From: an uncultured Acetobacteraceae bacterium
GTDB lineage: Bacteria; Pseudomonadota; Alphaproteobacteria; Acetobacterales; Acetobacteraceae
Assembly (NCBI GenBank): GCA_903918315.1
Contig: CAIXEA010000169.1
Coordinates: 1 to 38,662, forward strand
Direction of reading: 5' to 3'
DNA length: 38,662 nt
This document shows positions 17,721-26,455 of this stretch, in pieces. Below the pieces are notes generated by a model, which worked only from the letters and a program-made list of their open reading frames with translations, was not told the DNA's origin and did no database searches. Within the stretch, counting starts at the first letter, position 1. Every line of letters begins with the position of its first letter. The translations under genes and the position numbers were made by a program.

Positions 17721-17931
17721 CGGAAAGCTCCTATGGCCTCGCCCATGCCGGATAGCGGTCGCCGCGACAAGCGGTCTGGCGTGAAAATCGTGTCAAAAAT
17801 CCGTCCGCGCCCTGGTTCCCATGCAACGGTGATACCTGTATTGATTCGAAGCAGTTTGATCGCCCGGTGGGCCGCCCCAACTGGGCCGCTCCCGGTCGCC
17901 GTGTCGCCATTTCGCCTTTGACGGAGGAACC

Positions 17932-18327
17932 GTGAAATACCTGCCGCCATTTGATCTGATCCGTCGCTCCATTGAAATTTCGACGATCCGCGGCGAATTG
18001 CGGGTCAACCTGTCTTATGAGGATTTTGTTAAAATTCTGAAAAAGATGATCGTCGGGGTCGAGGTGGACGAAGACTGGTATATGCGCACCTATGAAGACA
18101 TCGCCAAGGCTATTCGTGATGGCGTTGTTCAGTCGGCGCAACAGCATTTCGTCGAGGACGGCTATTTCGAAGGACGCCTGCCTTTCCCGATGCCGGTCGA
18201 TCCGCGCTGGTATCTTCAGCAATACCCGGATGTCGCCGATAGCGTTCGCAAGGGTGTTGTTACCTCCCCGCAAGCCCATTTCGATGAAGACGGGTATCGC
18301 GAAGGACGGCTGCCTTTTGGAATGTGA
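17932..18327 (+). CDS. Small WY-repeat protein of unknown function
   Basis: This 131-residue soluble protein consists of a basic/amphipathic lead (1-44) and two copies of a 40-residue motif (45-84 and 89-128). Each copy reads VD..WY...Y.D(I/V)A..(I/V)R.GVV.S...HF.(E/D)DGY.EGRLPF. The same motif in looser form occurs three times at the N-terminus of the glycosyltransferase at 26456-29920. I know no biochemical role for it. Because the motif occurs alone here and fused to glycosyltransferase modules there, it may be an interaction or scaffold unit of a glycan assembly machine. The GTG start is supported by GGAGG 5 bases upstream. The gene lies 75 bases before the 1509-residue enzyme on the same strand and is probably co-transcribed with it. 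Confidence 0.8.
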   Translation: MKYLPPFDLIRRSIEISTIRGELRVNLSYEDFVKILKKMIVGVEVDEDWYMRTYEDIAKAIRDGVVQSAQQHFVEDGYFEGRLPFPMPVDPRWYLQQYPDVADSVRKGVVTSPQAHFDEDGYREGRLPFGM

Positions 18328-18385
18328 TCGCCGCGTCATGCACGTCTTGCGAAGGCCAGCGAGTCTGATCCGCCGTTCGCGGTTC

Positions 18386-18403
18386 TGCGCGGGACCCCGC
18401 GCA
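18386..18403 (+). promoter_or_regulatory. GC-rich hairpin abutting the start of the giant glycosyltransferase
   Basis: TGCGCGG-GACC-CCGCGCA forms a 7-bp, nearly all-GC stem whose last base is the A of the ATG at 18403. No Shine-Dalgarno precedes that ATG. Either initiation is strongly limited here, or the true start is the in-frame GTG at 18439, which is preceded by a G-run at 18429-18434. Confidence 0.45.
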
Positions 18404-21400
18404 TGAGCCGGCGCCCCATTCGGCGTACGGGGGGCGGCGTGTCATCAACCGGACCCGTGCCTGGGGATGATGGTCCGAGCCCGCAGGCCGATGGCGTCCT
18501 GCTGGAATCCGCGCCGGTGCCGGTCCTGATCGAGGTGGACCCGCGCGTCGTGACGGGATTCACCGGCGACCGCTACGACCTGACTATACGAGGCCGGGTC
18601 GTCTCAGCCTCACCCGCGCAGGAAATCGCGCTCCGTTCGGAAGGGCAGGTGATTTCGGTGGTGCGCTTCGGTGCCCCCGAACATGCCGCCTGGATGACAT
18701 TGCCCGATGGCGGCGCCGGCTTTCTGCGGCCGTTTCATTTCAATTTGTTCCGCTCGCGGGAAAACGCCGCTGGCCCGTGCCGGGTCAGTATCGCCGCGCT
18801 CACGGCGGACGGCCACGTGCGGGAAGAACATTTCGATTTTCAGATCGACCTGTCGCAGGCCGCGCCGGTGCTCCTGGTGGCGGGGCCGGCGCAGCCTTTG
18901 TCGGGCGATATGGGTATTCGGCCGCCTATCGTGTCATTTACAGAACGAGCGACGCTGGATGGGGATGGCATCCTGCTGGTGCAGGGATGGAGCGTTTCGC
19001 TGACCCCGGTTGTCGCTGTTCAACTGTTCCTTGGTGACAGCCGCGTCGCCGCGGCCATGTTGGGGGGGCGGCGGGAGGATGTGGCCTTCGCCTTCCCATC
19101 CTATCCCAATGCCGCGACGTCCGGTTTCGCCGCGACCACGCAACTGAACGGTCTCGACCGCAACGCACAGGTCATCCGCGTGCGGGCAACCGGGCAATAC
19201 GGCTATGTGCATGAGGTCATGGTCCCCCTGGAACGGATTGCCTCGGCGCACGCGATGCCCGGCGGGGGGGAGGCGCCCGAGCCGGAATACGACCTTACGC
19301 AGGATGAGACGCCAGCGCATGACATTTCGATGTACTGCGACATCGTGACTTTGACTGAGGATGGAACGCTCCAGGTATCCGGTTGGGCTGTTTCGGCCTC
19401 GCCGATGGTCAGCATTCTGATCTACCTGAACGATGTTCTGGTGGGGGAAGCGCTGCGCGGTCGGGCGCGCCCGGATGTCGGGGCGGAATATCCCGATATC
19501 CCATCCGCCAGCCAATCCGGTTTCCTGTTCGACCGCCGCGTCGGCGATCGCGGGGAGCCCGATGCGACAGTGCGCGTGATCGTGCGCTGCGCCGACGGGG
19601 GGGAGCGGTCGGAAAACCTCCCGGTTGGCGCGTTGTTGCCGGCCCGGGCCATACAGGCGGCGCCGAACGTCGAGGAGCCGATCCCGGAGGAGCCGGGGCC
19701 CGAGTCTGGCCGGTTCAGGTTTGAACTGGACAGTCCGCGGATCGTACGCGGCGCCGCGCCAGATCCGATCACCGGGCGGCTGACGATTGAAGGCTGGGTT
19801 CTGGCGCGCTCGGGCGTGGCCAGGATCGATATTTTTCTGAACGGCCAGAAGCTGGGCGCGGCGCATCATGGGCTGGCCCGCCAGGATGTGGCCGGGGCGT
19901 TTCCGGAATGGGAAAACGCGCTGCGCAGCGGCTATGCGTTTCATTGCCCGCCGCGCAGCCTGCGCGATGGCGAGCACACGGTCCAACTCGTCGTGGAGGC
20001 CAATGACGGGGAACAGCATCGCGAGAGCTTCACGATCACGGTGCAGAAGGTCGAAGGCGCTGATGACGGCGGCGCGATCCGGCGGCGGGTCACACGCGCG
20101 GAATCGGAGCTGTATGACGCCCTGATGGGTGATCTGGCCGCGGCTGGCGCGCCCGCCAGACCAACGGTGCAGCTCTATATTCGCGGGGGCGGCGACTGGA
20201 ACGAAGGCGAACTGGCGGAGACGCTCAACACCATTCGCCTGCAGGCGTATCGCGCCTGGCACGTGACGGTGCTCGCGGCCACACCGGCACAAACCGACGC
20301 GTCCGCGGCGGCGATCGCCGGGTTTGGCGGGACACTGGCCGCGCGGGTCTCGGTGATCGGTCCTTCGGACCCTGCCTGGCACGCACCGCTCAGCGGTGAC
20401 CTTGTCGGCTTTCTCTGCCCCGGCGATGCGCTGGGCGCGGACGCTCTGGCTGAACTGGCGCTGGCCAGCCTGATGCATCCCGCCGCCGGGATGATCTATG
20501 GCGACGAAACCCGGACGAGCCCCGTCAGTCAGGAACGGGAGTCATTCTTCAAGCCGGATTTTTCTCCCGATCTGCTGCTCGCGACGAACTATATCGGCCG
20601 TCCTTGCCTCGTGCGCCGGGACGTAGCCGCGGGGTTGGGTGTGACGCCGGCCAGTCTGGCGCGGGATGGCGAGTTCGATTTTGTGCTGCGCGCCAGCGAG
20701 CAGGCTGGTCTGGTGTATCACGTCGCCAGACTCCTGGCGCAGCGCGGGGGGGCTGAACCCGATGATGCCGCTTTGGGGGCGCAGGCGCTGGAACGGACGC
20801 TGACACGCCGGGGGATCGAGGGGCGCGTTTTGTCATCGCCGGTGCGCGGCACATGGCGGATCCAGCGGCGGCCAAGGAGCGGGGCCAAGGTGTCGATCAT
20901 CATCCCGACCTGCGCGGCGCATGGTTATATCGAGACCTGCTTGTCCACCCTGCGGGCGCGCACCACCTATCCGAATTATGAAATCGTCGTCGTCGATAAT
21001 ATTCCATCCAGCCAGATGGCCTGGAAGGTCTGGCTGCGGGAGCATGCCGATAAAGTCGTCGATATGCCGGATGGCTTCAATTGGTCACGGTTCAATAACA
21101 AGGCCGTGGATGTGGCGGACGGCGAATATCTGCTGTTTCTGAACGACGACATCGAATTCTTTCAGGATGACTGGCTCGATGTACTGATGGGTGACGCGGA
21201 ACGGCCAGAGGTCGGGATCGTCGGGGCCCGGCTTCTGTATCCGGATCGCAAGGTTCAGCACGCCGGCATGTTCTTATCGAACAATGGAATAGGGCGGCAT
21301 GCGTTCCGCTTCGCCGCGGAGGACGAGCCAGGGTATTTCGGCCTCGCGCTGACCCAGCGCAACGCTATCGCCGTCACCGGGGCCTGCATGCTGGTCCGGC

Positions 21401-22932
21401 GATCCGTCTTCGACAGCCTGGGCCGCTTCGACGAACTGCATCAGATCGTGAATAACGACCTCGATTTCTGTTTGCGCGCCCATCGCGCCGGGCTACTGAC
21501 GGTCGTTACCCCGCATGCCACGCTGATCCATCATGAACTCGCCAGCCGCGATCGGTTGAAGGACATCTTCGACCTCAGCCATTTCAACGCCAACTGGAAG
21601 ACCCGGTTCGGTGCGGGCGACCCGTATTTCAACCCCAATCTGTTCCGGCATGCCGACGATGTGCGCCCGGACGATGAGCCGGTGGAAGTCGTTCACGCCG
21701 GCTACCCTTTGTTCGTGCCCGAGGATATCGAACGCATCCTTGTCCTGAAGCTGGATCATATTGGTGACTTCATTACCAGCCTGCCGGCGATCCGCCAGTT
21801 GAAGGCGGTGTTTCCTCACGCCCACCTGACCGTCCTGGCGGGGCCGGCATCGCGTGCCTTCGCGGCAATGGAACCCGCGGTCGATGAATTTATCGAGTTC
21901 GCATTCTTCCATGCTCGCTCCCAACTCGGGGAGCGGACCTTGACGGAGGATGACTTCTCGCAACTGGCGGCGTTACTCAGGCCCCGCCGTTTTGATCTCG
22001 CGGTTGATCTGCGCAAGCACGGGTCCACCCGCGATGTCATGCGCCATTGTGGGGCGCGGTTCATGGCCGGCTTCGATTATGCCGGGCAGTTCCCCTTCCT
22101 CGATATCGCGCTGGAATGGGACGGTGACCGGGCGCTGTATCCCAAGCGGGGGCATGTGGTGGACGATCTGCTGAGCCTGGTCGCCATGATTGGCCTGGCC
22201 GCCGGCCGGGATCGCCGCGTGATCGTCCCGCGCCCGCAAGCCGATCGGCTGGCAGCGGTGCCCGAGGATGTCCGCTGGCTGTTTGACAAGCCCGTCGTGG
22301 CGGTCCACGCGGGAGCGGGCAATATCAACAAGCAATGGCCGGAAGAGCACTTCTCCACCCTCATTGATATGCTGACGGAAACGGGCGCGGTGAACGTCCT
22401 GATTGTCGGCGGATCGGACGAACAGGCGCTGTCGGACACGCTGGCGGCGGGGGTGTTGAACACGGGCGCTGTCGCATCCATCGCGGGGCGCACCTCCCTC
22501 GGGGCTCTGCCGGGAGTGCTGCAGGCCTGCAACCTCTATATCGGCAATGACAGCGGTCCCAAACATATCGCGGCTGGCCTCGGTGTGCCGACGATTGGGA
22601 TCCATTCCGGCGTGGTGGACGCGAAGGAATGGGGGCCGATCGGACCTCGGGCAGTGGCCATCCGGCGGGCGATGAGCTGCAGCCCCTGCTACCTCGCCGT
22701 CGCTGCCGATTGCCCGCGTGAGCTTGCGTGTCTGCGGATGCTGGAACCGGTGCATGTCTACCGGCAGGCTTTGGCCATGCTCGCCCGGCCTGACGGGGAA
22801 CTGCGGATCGCCAAGACGCCGGCGGCGGACGATGGAACGGATGCGGGCCTGACGACCGGCCCGGCGCAGATCGCGGATAAGCGCGGGGCAGCGGGGCGCA
22901 GCAAACAGCGCCGCAGAGCGGGGGGGCGATGA
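18403..22932 (+). CDS. Modular glycosyltransferase: Ig-like domains, two GT2-like modules and a GT9 (heptosyltransferase-like) module
   Basis: This 1509-residue protein starts with four beta-sandwich (Ig-like) repeats at about 45-155, 173-285, 307-415 and 438-547. Three of them share a GW......V..V.V...G...G.A..G..R.DV pattern. A degenerate GT2-like module follows (about 586-815, with IYGDETRTS and FKPDFSPDLL). A full GT2 module comes next (about 829-1090, VSIIIPTCAAHGYIETCLSTL, FLNDDIEFF, NNDLDFCLRA). The GT9 module (about 1111-1470) has LVLKLDHIGDFITSLPAI and NDSGPKHIAAGLG. GT2 enzymes add sugars from nucleotide sugars; GT9 enzymes transfer heptose. No signal or membrane segment is seen, so it should act at the cytoplasmic face. 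The start is uncertain because of the adjoining hairpin. Its end overlaps cysQ by ATGA. HldE and RfbBACD in the same window could supply ADP-heptose and dTDP-rhamnose. The acceptor glycan is unknown. Confidence 0.88.
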   Translation: MSRRPIRRTGGGVSSTGPVPGDDGPSPQADGVLLESAPVPVLIEVDPRVVTGFTGDRYDLTIRGRVVSASPAQEIALRSEGQVISVVRFGAPEHAAWMTLPDGGAGFLRPFHFNLFRSRENAAGPCRVSIAALTADGHVREEHFDFQIDLSQAAPVLLVAGPAQPLSGDMGIRPPIVSFTERATLDGDGILLVQGWSVSLTPVVAVQLFLGDSRVAAAMLGGRREDVAFAFPSYPNAATSGFAATTQLNGLDRNAQVIRVRATGQYGYVHEVMVPLERIASAHAMPGGGEAPEPEYDLTQDETPAHDISMYCDIVTLTEDGTLQVSGWAVSASPMVSILIYLNDVLVGEALRGRARPDVGAEYPDIPSASQSGFLFDRRVGDRGEPDATVRVIVRCADGGERSENLPVGALLPARAIQAAPNVEEPIPEEPGPESGRFRFELDSPRIVRGAAPDPITGRLTIEGWVLARSGVARIDIFLNGQKLGAAHHGLARQDVAGAFPEWENALRSGYAFHCPPRSLRDGEHTVQLVVEANDGEQHRESFTITVQKVEGADDGGAIRRRVTRAESELYDALMGDLAAAGAPARPTVQLYIRGGGDWNEGELAETLNTIRLQAYRAWHVTVLAATPAQTDASAAAIAGFGGTLAARVSVIGPSDPAWHAPLSGDLVGFLCPGDALGADALAELALASLMHPAAGMIYGDETRTSPVSQERESFFKPDFSPDLLLATNYIGRPCLVRRDVAAGLGVTPASLARDGEFDFVLRASEQAGLVYHVARLLAQRGGAEPDDAALGAQALERTLTRRGIEGRVLSSPVRGTWRIQRRPRSGAKVSIIIPTCAAHGYIETCLSTLRARTTYPNYEIVVVDNIPSSQMAWKVWLREHADKVVDMPDGFNWSRFNNKAVDVADGEYLLFLNDDIEFFQDDWLDVLMGDAERPEVGIVGARLLYPDRKVQHAGMFLSNNGIGRHAFRFAAEDEPGYFGLALTQRNAIAVTGACMLVRRSVFDSLGRFDELHQIVNNDLDFCLRAHRAGLLTVVTPHATLIHHELASRDRLKDIFDLSHFNANWKTRFGAGDPYFNPNLFRHADDVRPDDEPVEVVHAGYPLFVPEDIERILVLKLDHIGDFITSLPAIRQLKAVFPHAHLTVLAGPASRAFAAMEPAVDEFIEFAFFHARSQLGERTLTEDDFSQLAALLRPRRFDLAVDLRKHGSTRDVMRHCGARFMAGFDYAGQFPFLDIALEWDGDRALYPKRGHVVDDLLSLVAMIGLAAGRDRRVIVPRPQADRLAAVPEDVRWLFDKPVVAVHAGAGNINKQWPEEHFSTLIDMLTETGAVNVLIVGGSDEQALSDTLAAGVLNTGAVASIAGRTSLGALPGVLQACNLYIGNDSGPKHIAAGLGVPTIGIHSGVVDAKEWGPIGPRAVAIRRAMSCSPCYLAVAADCPRELACLRMLEPVHVYRQALAMLARPDGELRIAKTPAADDGTDAGLTTGPAQIADKRGAAGRSKQRRRAGGR

Positions 22933-23702
22933 ACGACGACGCATTGTTAGAAGTGGCCGCGGATCTGGCCTTGCGGGCCGCGGAGGTCATCCTCGCCATC
23001 CGGGCGCGCGGCTTTGCCGTCGCCCAAAAAGAAGACCGATCGGTGGTGACCGAAGCGGATCACGCATCGGAAGCGCTCATCGCCGCCGGACTGCGCGCGG
23101 CGGTCCCCGACATTCCCGTCATTGCCGAGGAAGAGATGGCCGATGGCCGCCGCGTCGCCGCGCCCGCGGTATTCTGGCTGGTCGATCCGCTGGATGGTAC
23201 CCGGGAGTTCAGCTCCGGCAATGACGATTTCGCGGTCAATATCGGTCTCATCCGCGATGGTCAGCCGGTGCTGGGTGTTGTCGGCGTGCCCGCGACCGGG
23301 GAGTTGTTCGGCGGCATCGTCGGGCGCGGGGCCTGGAAGCGCGTCTCGGGCGTGCAGACACCCGTCGTGGCACGGTTCCCGCCGGCGGAGGGGGTGACGG
23401 TCGTGGCCAGCCGCCACCACGGCGCGGGCCCGGAGCTGGATGCGTTCCTCGCGGGACGCAGCGTGGCGGGCATGCGCAATTACGGCTCATCCCTGAAATT
23501 CTGCCGCCTGGCGGAAGGTTTGGCCGATCTGTATCCTCGGTTTGGACGAACGATGGAATGGGATACCGGCGCGCCCCAGGCGGTCCTGGAGGCAGCCGGA
23601 GGCAGCGTCCGCACGCTGGATGGCGCTGTGCTGCGTTACGGCAAGCCCGGATGGGACAATCCCCATTTCGTTTGTACCGGACGGGAGCGCCCGGCCGGTT
23701 GA
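22929..23702 (+). CDS. cysQ: 3'(2'),5'-bisphosphate nucleotidase CysQ
   Basis: This 257-residue enzyme of the inositol monophosphatase-like family has the metal-site sequences VTEADHASE (about 40-48), EEE (67-69) and DPLDGT (86-91). The late motif [15 protein letters not shown] is also present. CysQ removes the 3'-phosphate from PAP, the by-product of sulfate activation and sulfotransfer, and needs magnesium. The [20 protein letters not shown] segment is specific to CysQ-type rather than inositol phosphatases. The ATG overlaps the stop of the large glycosyltransferase (ATGA at 22929-22932), so the two are translated together. This is unusual for a housekeeping phosphatase and might connect PAP removal to sulfated glycans. 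No sulfotransferase gene is in the window, so that link is speculative. Confidence 0.92.
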   Translation: MNDDALLEVAADLALRAAEVILAIRARGFAVAQKEDRSVVTEADHASEALIAAGLRAAVPDIPVIAEEEMADGRRVAAPAVFWLVDPLDGTREFSSGNDDFAVNIGLIRDGQPVLGVVGVPATGELFGGIVGRGAWKRVSGVQTPVVARFPPAEGVTVVASRHHGAGPELDAFLAGRSVAGMRNYGSSLKFCRLAEGLADLYPRFGRTMEWDTGAPQAVLEAAGGSVRTLDGAVLRYGKPGWDNPHFVCTGRERPAG

Positions 23703-23754
23703 CAGCGGCCAACCCGTCCTATCATGTCCGTCCCGTTACAGCGGGATGTCCTGG

Positions 23755-24564
23755 ATGCTTCTGGTCGTTGATGCGGGCAACACCAATGTCGTTTTCGCCG
23801 TGCACGATCCCTCGGGTTGGCGCGGCACGTGGCGCATTCGCACCGATGCCCAACGGACGTCAGACGAATACGCGGTCTGGCTGACCACTCTGCTCGCCCA
23901 TAGCGGCTTGCGGCGAGAGGATATCGCGGCCGCGGTCATCGGAACCGTCGTGCCGGCGGCGCTGTATCACCTGCGCCGCCTCTGCCGGGAATGGTTCAAC
24001 GTGGAGCCGCTGGTTGCCAGATCCAACCTGGATTGGGGATTCGAGATCAAAGTCGACAACCCGTCGGAAGTCGGTGCCGATCGGCTGTTGAACGCGCTGG
24101 CGGGGCATAAGCAATTCGGCGGGCCGCTGATCGTCGTGGATTTCGGCACCGCGACGACCTTCGATGTGGTGGATGAGAACGGGTCCTATCTTGGGGGCGT
24201 GATCTGTCCCGGGGTTAACCTGTCGCTGGAAGCCCTGCACCAGGCGGCCGCCCGCCTCCCGCGGATCGGTATGGGCCGCCCGCAATCGGTGATCGGTCGC
24301 TCAACCGTTCCGGCGATGCAGTCGGGCGTCTATTGGGGCTATATCGGCCTCATCGAAGGCCTGTTGGTGCGCATCAAGGGGGAGTTCGGGGGCGCGATGA
24401 AGGTCGTGGCGACCGGCGGCCTGGCACCGCTGTTCTCGGAAGGCACGACCATGATCCACCATATCCTGCCCGATCTGACCCTGGACGGTCTGCGCATGCT
24501 GGCGGAACGCAATCCGGTGCCGCCGATGCCGCGCGAGCGCAGCCGGATGATCGAGCCGGAGTAG
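23755..24564 (+). CDS. coaX: Type III pantothenate kinase
   Basis: This 269-residue protein matches CoaX, which phosphorylates pantothenate as the first step of coenzyme A synthesis and is insensitive to feedback by CoA. It has the phosphate loop [11 protein letters not shown] with Asp6, the segment [16 protein letters not shown], and the [12 protein letters not shown] motif. [15 protein letters not shown] and the later [11 protein letters not shown] are also present. An ASKHA-type fold is expected. The ATG at 23755 is chosen because CoaX proteins begin MLL. An ATG three codons earlier (23746) is possible and neither has a strong ribosome-binding site. It follows cysQ by 52 bases and precedes rnj. 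The coaX-rnj pair is common in alphaproteobacteria, usually after nuo and birA genes, which are absent here. Confidence 0.93.
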   Translation: MLLVVDAGNTNVVFAVHDPSGWRGTWRIRTDAQRTSDEYAVWLTTLLAHSGLRREDIAAAVIGTVVPAALYHLRRLCREWFNVEPLVARSNLDWGFEIKVDNPSEVGADRLLNALAGHKQFGGPLIVVDFGTATTFDVVDENGSYLGGVICPGVNLSLEALHQAAARLPRIGMGRPQSVIGRSTVPAMQSGVYWGYIGLIEGLLVRIKGEFGGAMKVVATGGLAPLFSEGTTMIHHILPDLTLDGLRMLAERNPVPPMPRERSRMIEPE

Positions 24565-24647
24565 CGATTAACTCGACGCCGCCGCCCGGTTTCATGTATA
24601 GGGCGCGCGACGACCGGGATTGACCGGCATTCCACCACGACTGAACA

Positions 24648-24673
24648 ACGGCCGCCGCATTCCCGGCGGCCGT
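24648..24673. promoter_or_regulatory. 10-bp GC-rich hairpin in the leader of rnj
   Basis: ACGGCCGCCG-CATTCC-CGGCGGCCGT is a perfect 10-bp stem with a 6-base loop, ending 28 bases before the preferred rnj start. There is no T-run after it. It could end coaX transcription weakly, or it could be a structured leader through which RNase J controls its own message, as some RNase genes do. The sequence alone does not decide. Confidence 0.5.
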
Positions 24674-24701
24674 ATGACCAATGGGGCATCGACAGCACTT
24701 C

Positions 24702-26363
24702 ATGAACGCGGCAAGCGGCGACCTGGCGTTCCTGCCTTTGGGCGGAACGGGCGAAATCGGTATGAATCTCAACCTCTACCGCTGCAAGACATCGAAGGGG
24801 GACCGCTGGCTCGCCATCGATTGCGGGATCGGCTTTGGCGGGGCGGAGCATCCGGAAGTCGACGTCATGATGCCCGATCCGGTGTTCATCGCCGAACGGG
24901 CCAAGGATCTGCTGGGCCTGGTGATCACCCATGCGCATGAGGATCATCTGGGCGCGGTGGCGCATCTCTGGCCGCAGTTGAAATGCCCGGTCTATGCCAC
25001 CCCCTTCGCGGCGGCGGTGCTGAAGCGCAAGCTCGCCGAGGCGGGGCTGGTCAACCAGGTCCGCCTGCATGTCGTGGCGACCGGTGGTGAAATCGACCTC
25101 ACCCCGTTCAAGCTGCGGTTCATCCGGATGTCGCACTCGATCCCGGAATCGCAGGCGCTGGTGATCGACACCCCCTACGGGCTGGTGTTGCACACGGGCG
25201 ATTGGAAGCTCGATCCGACCCCGCTGCTGGGGCCGCCGTCGGACGAAGCCGCCCTGGCGGCGCTGGGGGAACGCGGCGTCCTGGCGATGGTCTGCGATTC
25301 CACCAACGCGATGGTGGAAGGGCATTCGGGGAGTGAGGCTGATGTCCGCCGCAGCCTGACCGCCCTGATTCGCGGCGTGCGCAGGGGCCGCGTCGCGGTG
25401 ACCTGCTTCGCCAGCAATGTCGCTCGCATGGAATCGATTGCCGTCGCGGCCCGGGAAGCCGGCCGCAGCACCGCTTTGGTGGGACGCTCGCTGCGCAACA
25501 TGGACGCGGCGGCGCGGGAATGCGGCTATCTCAAAGGTGTGCCGCCGTTCCTGACCGAAGACGATGTCGATGACGTGTCGGACGACAACCTCCTGATCAT
25601 CTGCACCGGCAGCCAGGGTGAAGCGCGGAGCGCCCTGTCGCGGATCGCCACCGACACCCATCCGCGCGTCGCGTTGGGGGAGGGGGATACTGTCATCTTC
25701 TCCTCCCGGATGATCCCGGGCAACGAACGGGCGATCGGGACGGTGCAGGACCATCTGGTCCGGCGCGGCGTGAACCTGATGACCGATGCGGACCACATGG
25801 TGCATGTGTCCGGTCATCCCGCCCGTGACGAATTGCGGCGCCTCTATAAGCTGGTGAAGCCCAAATACGCTGTGCCGGTGCATGGCGAATGGCGGCATCT
25901 GTCGGCGCATGCCGAGTTGGCGCGGGAAATGGGGGCGACACCATTTCTGATGGAGGATGGTGACATCCTCTCGCTCTCCGGCGGCAAGCCCGAAATCATC
26001 GACAGTGCGCCGGTCGGCCGTCTGGTGCTGGACGGGCCACGCCTGGTGCCGCTGAAGGGCGAAGTGATGAACGCCCGCCGCCGGATGCTCTACAATGGTG
26101 TCGTGCTCGCGAGCCTGGCGGTGGATGAAACCGGCCGCCCGCGCGGCAAGGTGAAGCTCAGCGCCCCGGGCCTGTTCGATGCCGAGGACAGCGAATACGA
26201 CCGGGTGATCGACGCCTTTACCGAGGCTGTGGCCGATCTGCCGTCGTCGGTTCGCCGGGATGACGCGGCTCTGGCGGAAGCCGCCAAGACCGCGCTCCGC
26301 CGGGCGCTGGGGCGTCGGTTACAGAAACGACCGCTTGTGGATGTGCACTTGCTGCGGGTCTGA
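24702..26363 (+). CDS. rnj: Ribonuclease J
   Basis: This 553-residue metallo-beta-lactamase/beta-CASP ribonuclease has the opening FLPLGGTGEIGMNLNLY and the zinc motif THAHEDHLG (His77, His79, Asp81, His82). It also has SHSIPES, HTGDWKLD, VCDSTNA, the beta-CASP part with ICTGSQGE and FSSRMIPGNE, and VHVSGHP with VPVHGEWRHL. RNase J acts as a 5'-3' exonuclease and endonuclease in RNA decay and rRNA maturation. The length matches alphaproteobacterial RNase J, with a short C-terminal domain after about residue 450. The ATG at 24702 is preferred because relatives have only a few residues before FLPLGG. An ATG at 24681 would add seven residues. A GC-rich hairpin lies upstream. Confidence 0.95.
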   Translation: MNAASGDLAFLPLGGTGEIGMNLNLYRCKTSKGDRWLAIDCGIGFGGAEHPEVDVMMPDPVFIAERAKDLLGLVITHAHEDHLGAVAHLWPQLKCPVYATPFAAAVLKRKLAEAGLVNQVRLHVVATGGEIDLTPFKLRFIRMSHSIPESQALVIDTPYGLVLHTGDWKLDPTPLLGPPSDEAALAALGERGVLAMVCDSTNAMVEGHSGSEADVRRSLTALIRGVRRGRVAVTCFASNVARMESIAVAAREAGRSTALVGRSLRNMDAAARECGYLKGVPPFLTEDDVDDVSDDNLLIICTGSQGEARSALSRIATDTHPRVALGEGDTVIFSSRMIPGNERAIGTVQDHLVRRGVNLMTDADHMVHVSGHPARDELRRLYKLVKPKYAVPVHGEWRHLSAHAELAREMGATPFLMEDGDILSLSGGKPEIIDSAPVGRLVLDGPRLVPLKGEVMNARRRMLYNGVVLASLAVDETGRPRGKVKLSAPGLFDAEDSEYDRVIDAFTEAVADLPSSVRRDDAALAEAAKTALRRALGRRLQKRPLVDVHLLRV

Positions 26364-26408
26364 AGAACCGCCGTTTTCGGCTGCCCGAATGGTCTTCCCG
26401 GTTGGTAT

Positions 26409-26435
26409 CCCCGCATGGCTTGTGCCATGACGGGG
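26409..26435. repeat. Single palindromic element after rnj
   Basis: CCCCG-C-ATGGC-TTGT-GCCAT-GA-CGGGG forms an interrupted 10-bp hairpin between the rnj stop and the next start. Its GCCATGACGGGG arm resembles the GGGCTATGACGGGG arm of the palindromes in the 2214-2905 array, so it may be a lone relative of that repeat family. It could also serve as the terminator of rnj, although no T-run follows. Confidence 0.4.
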
Positions 26436-26455
26436 GACCAATCACGGACAGACGC

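Noticed and set aside
26402-26455. N-terminal extension of the WY-repeat glycosyltransferase
   Set aside because: The 18 extra codons read through a palindromic element and show no family character; the ATG at 26456 is the more likely start.
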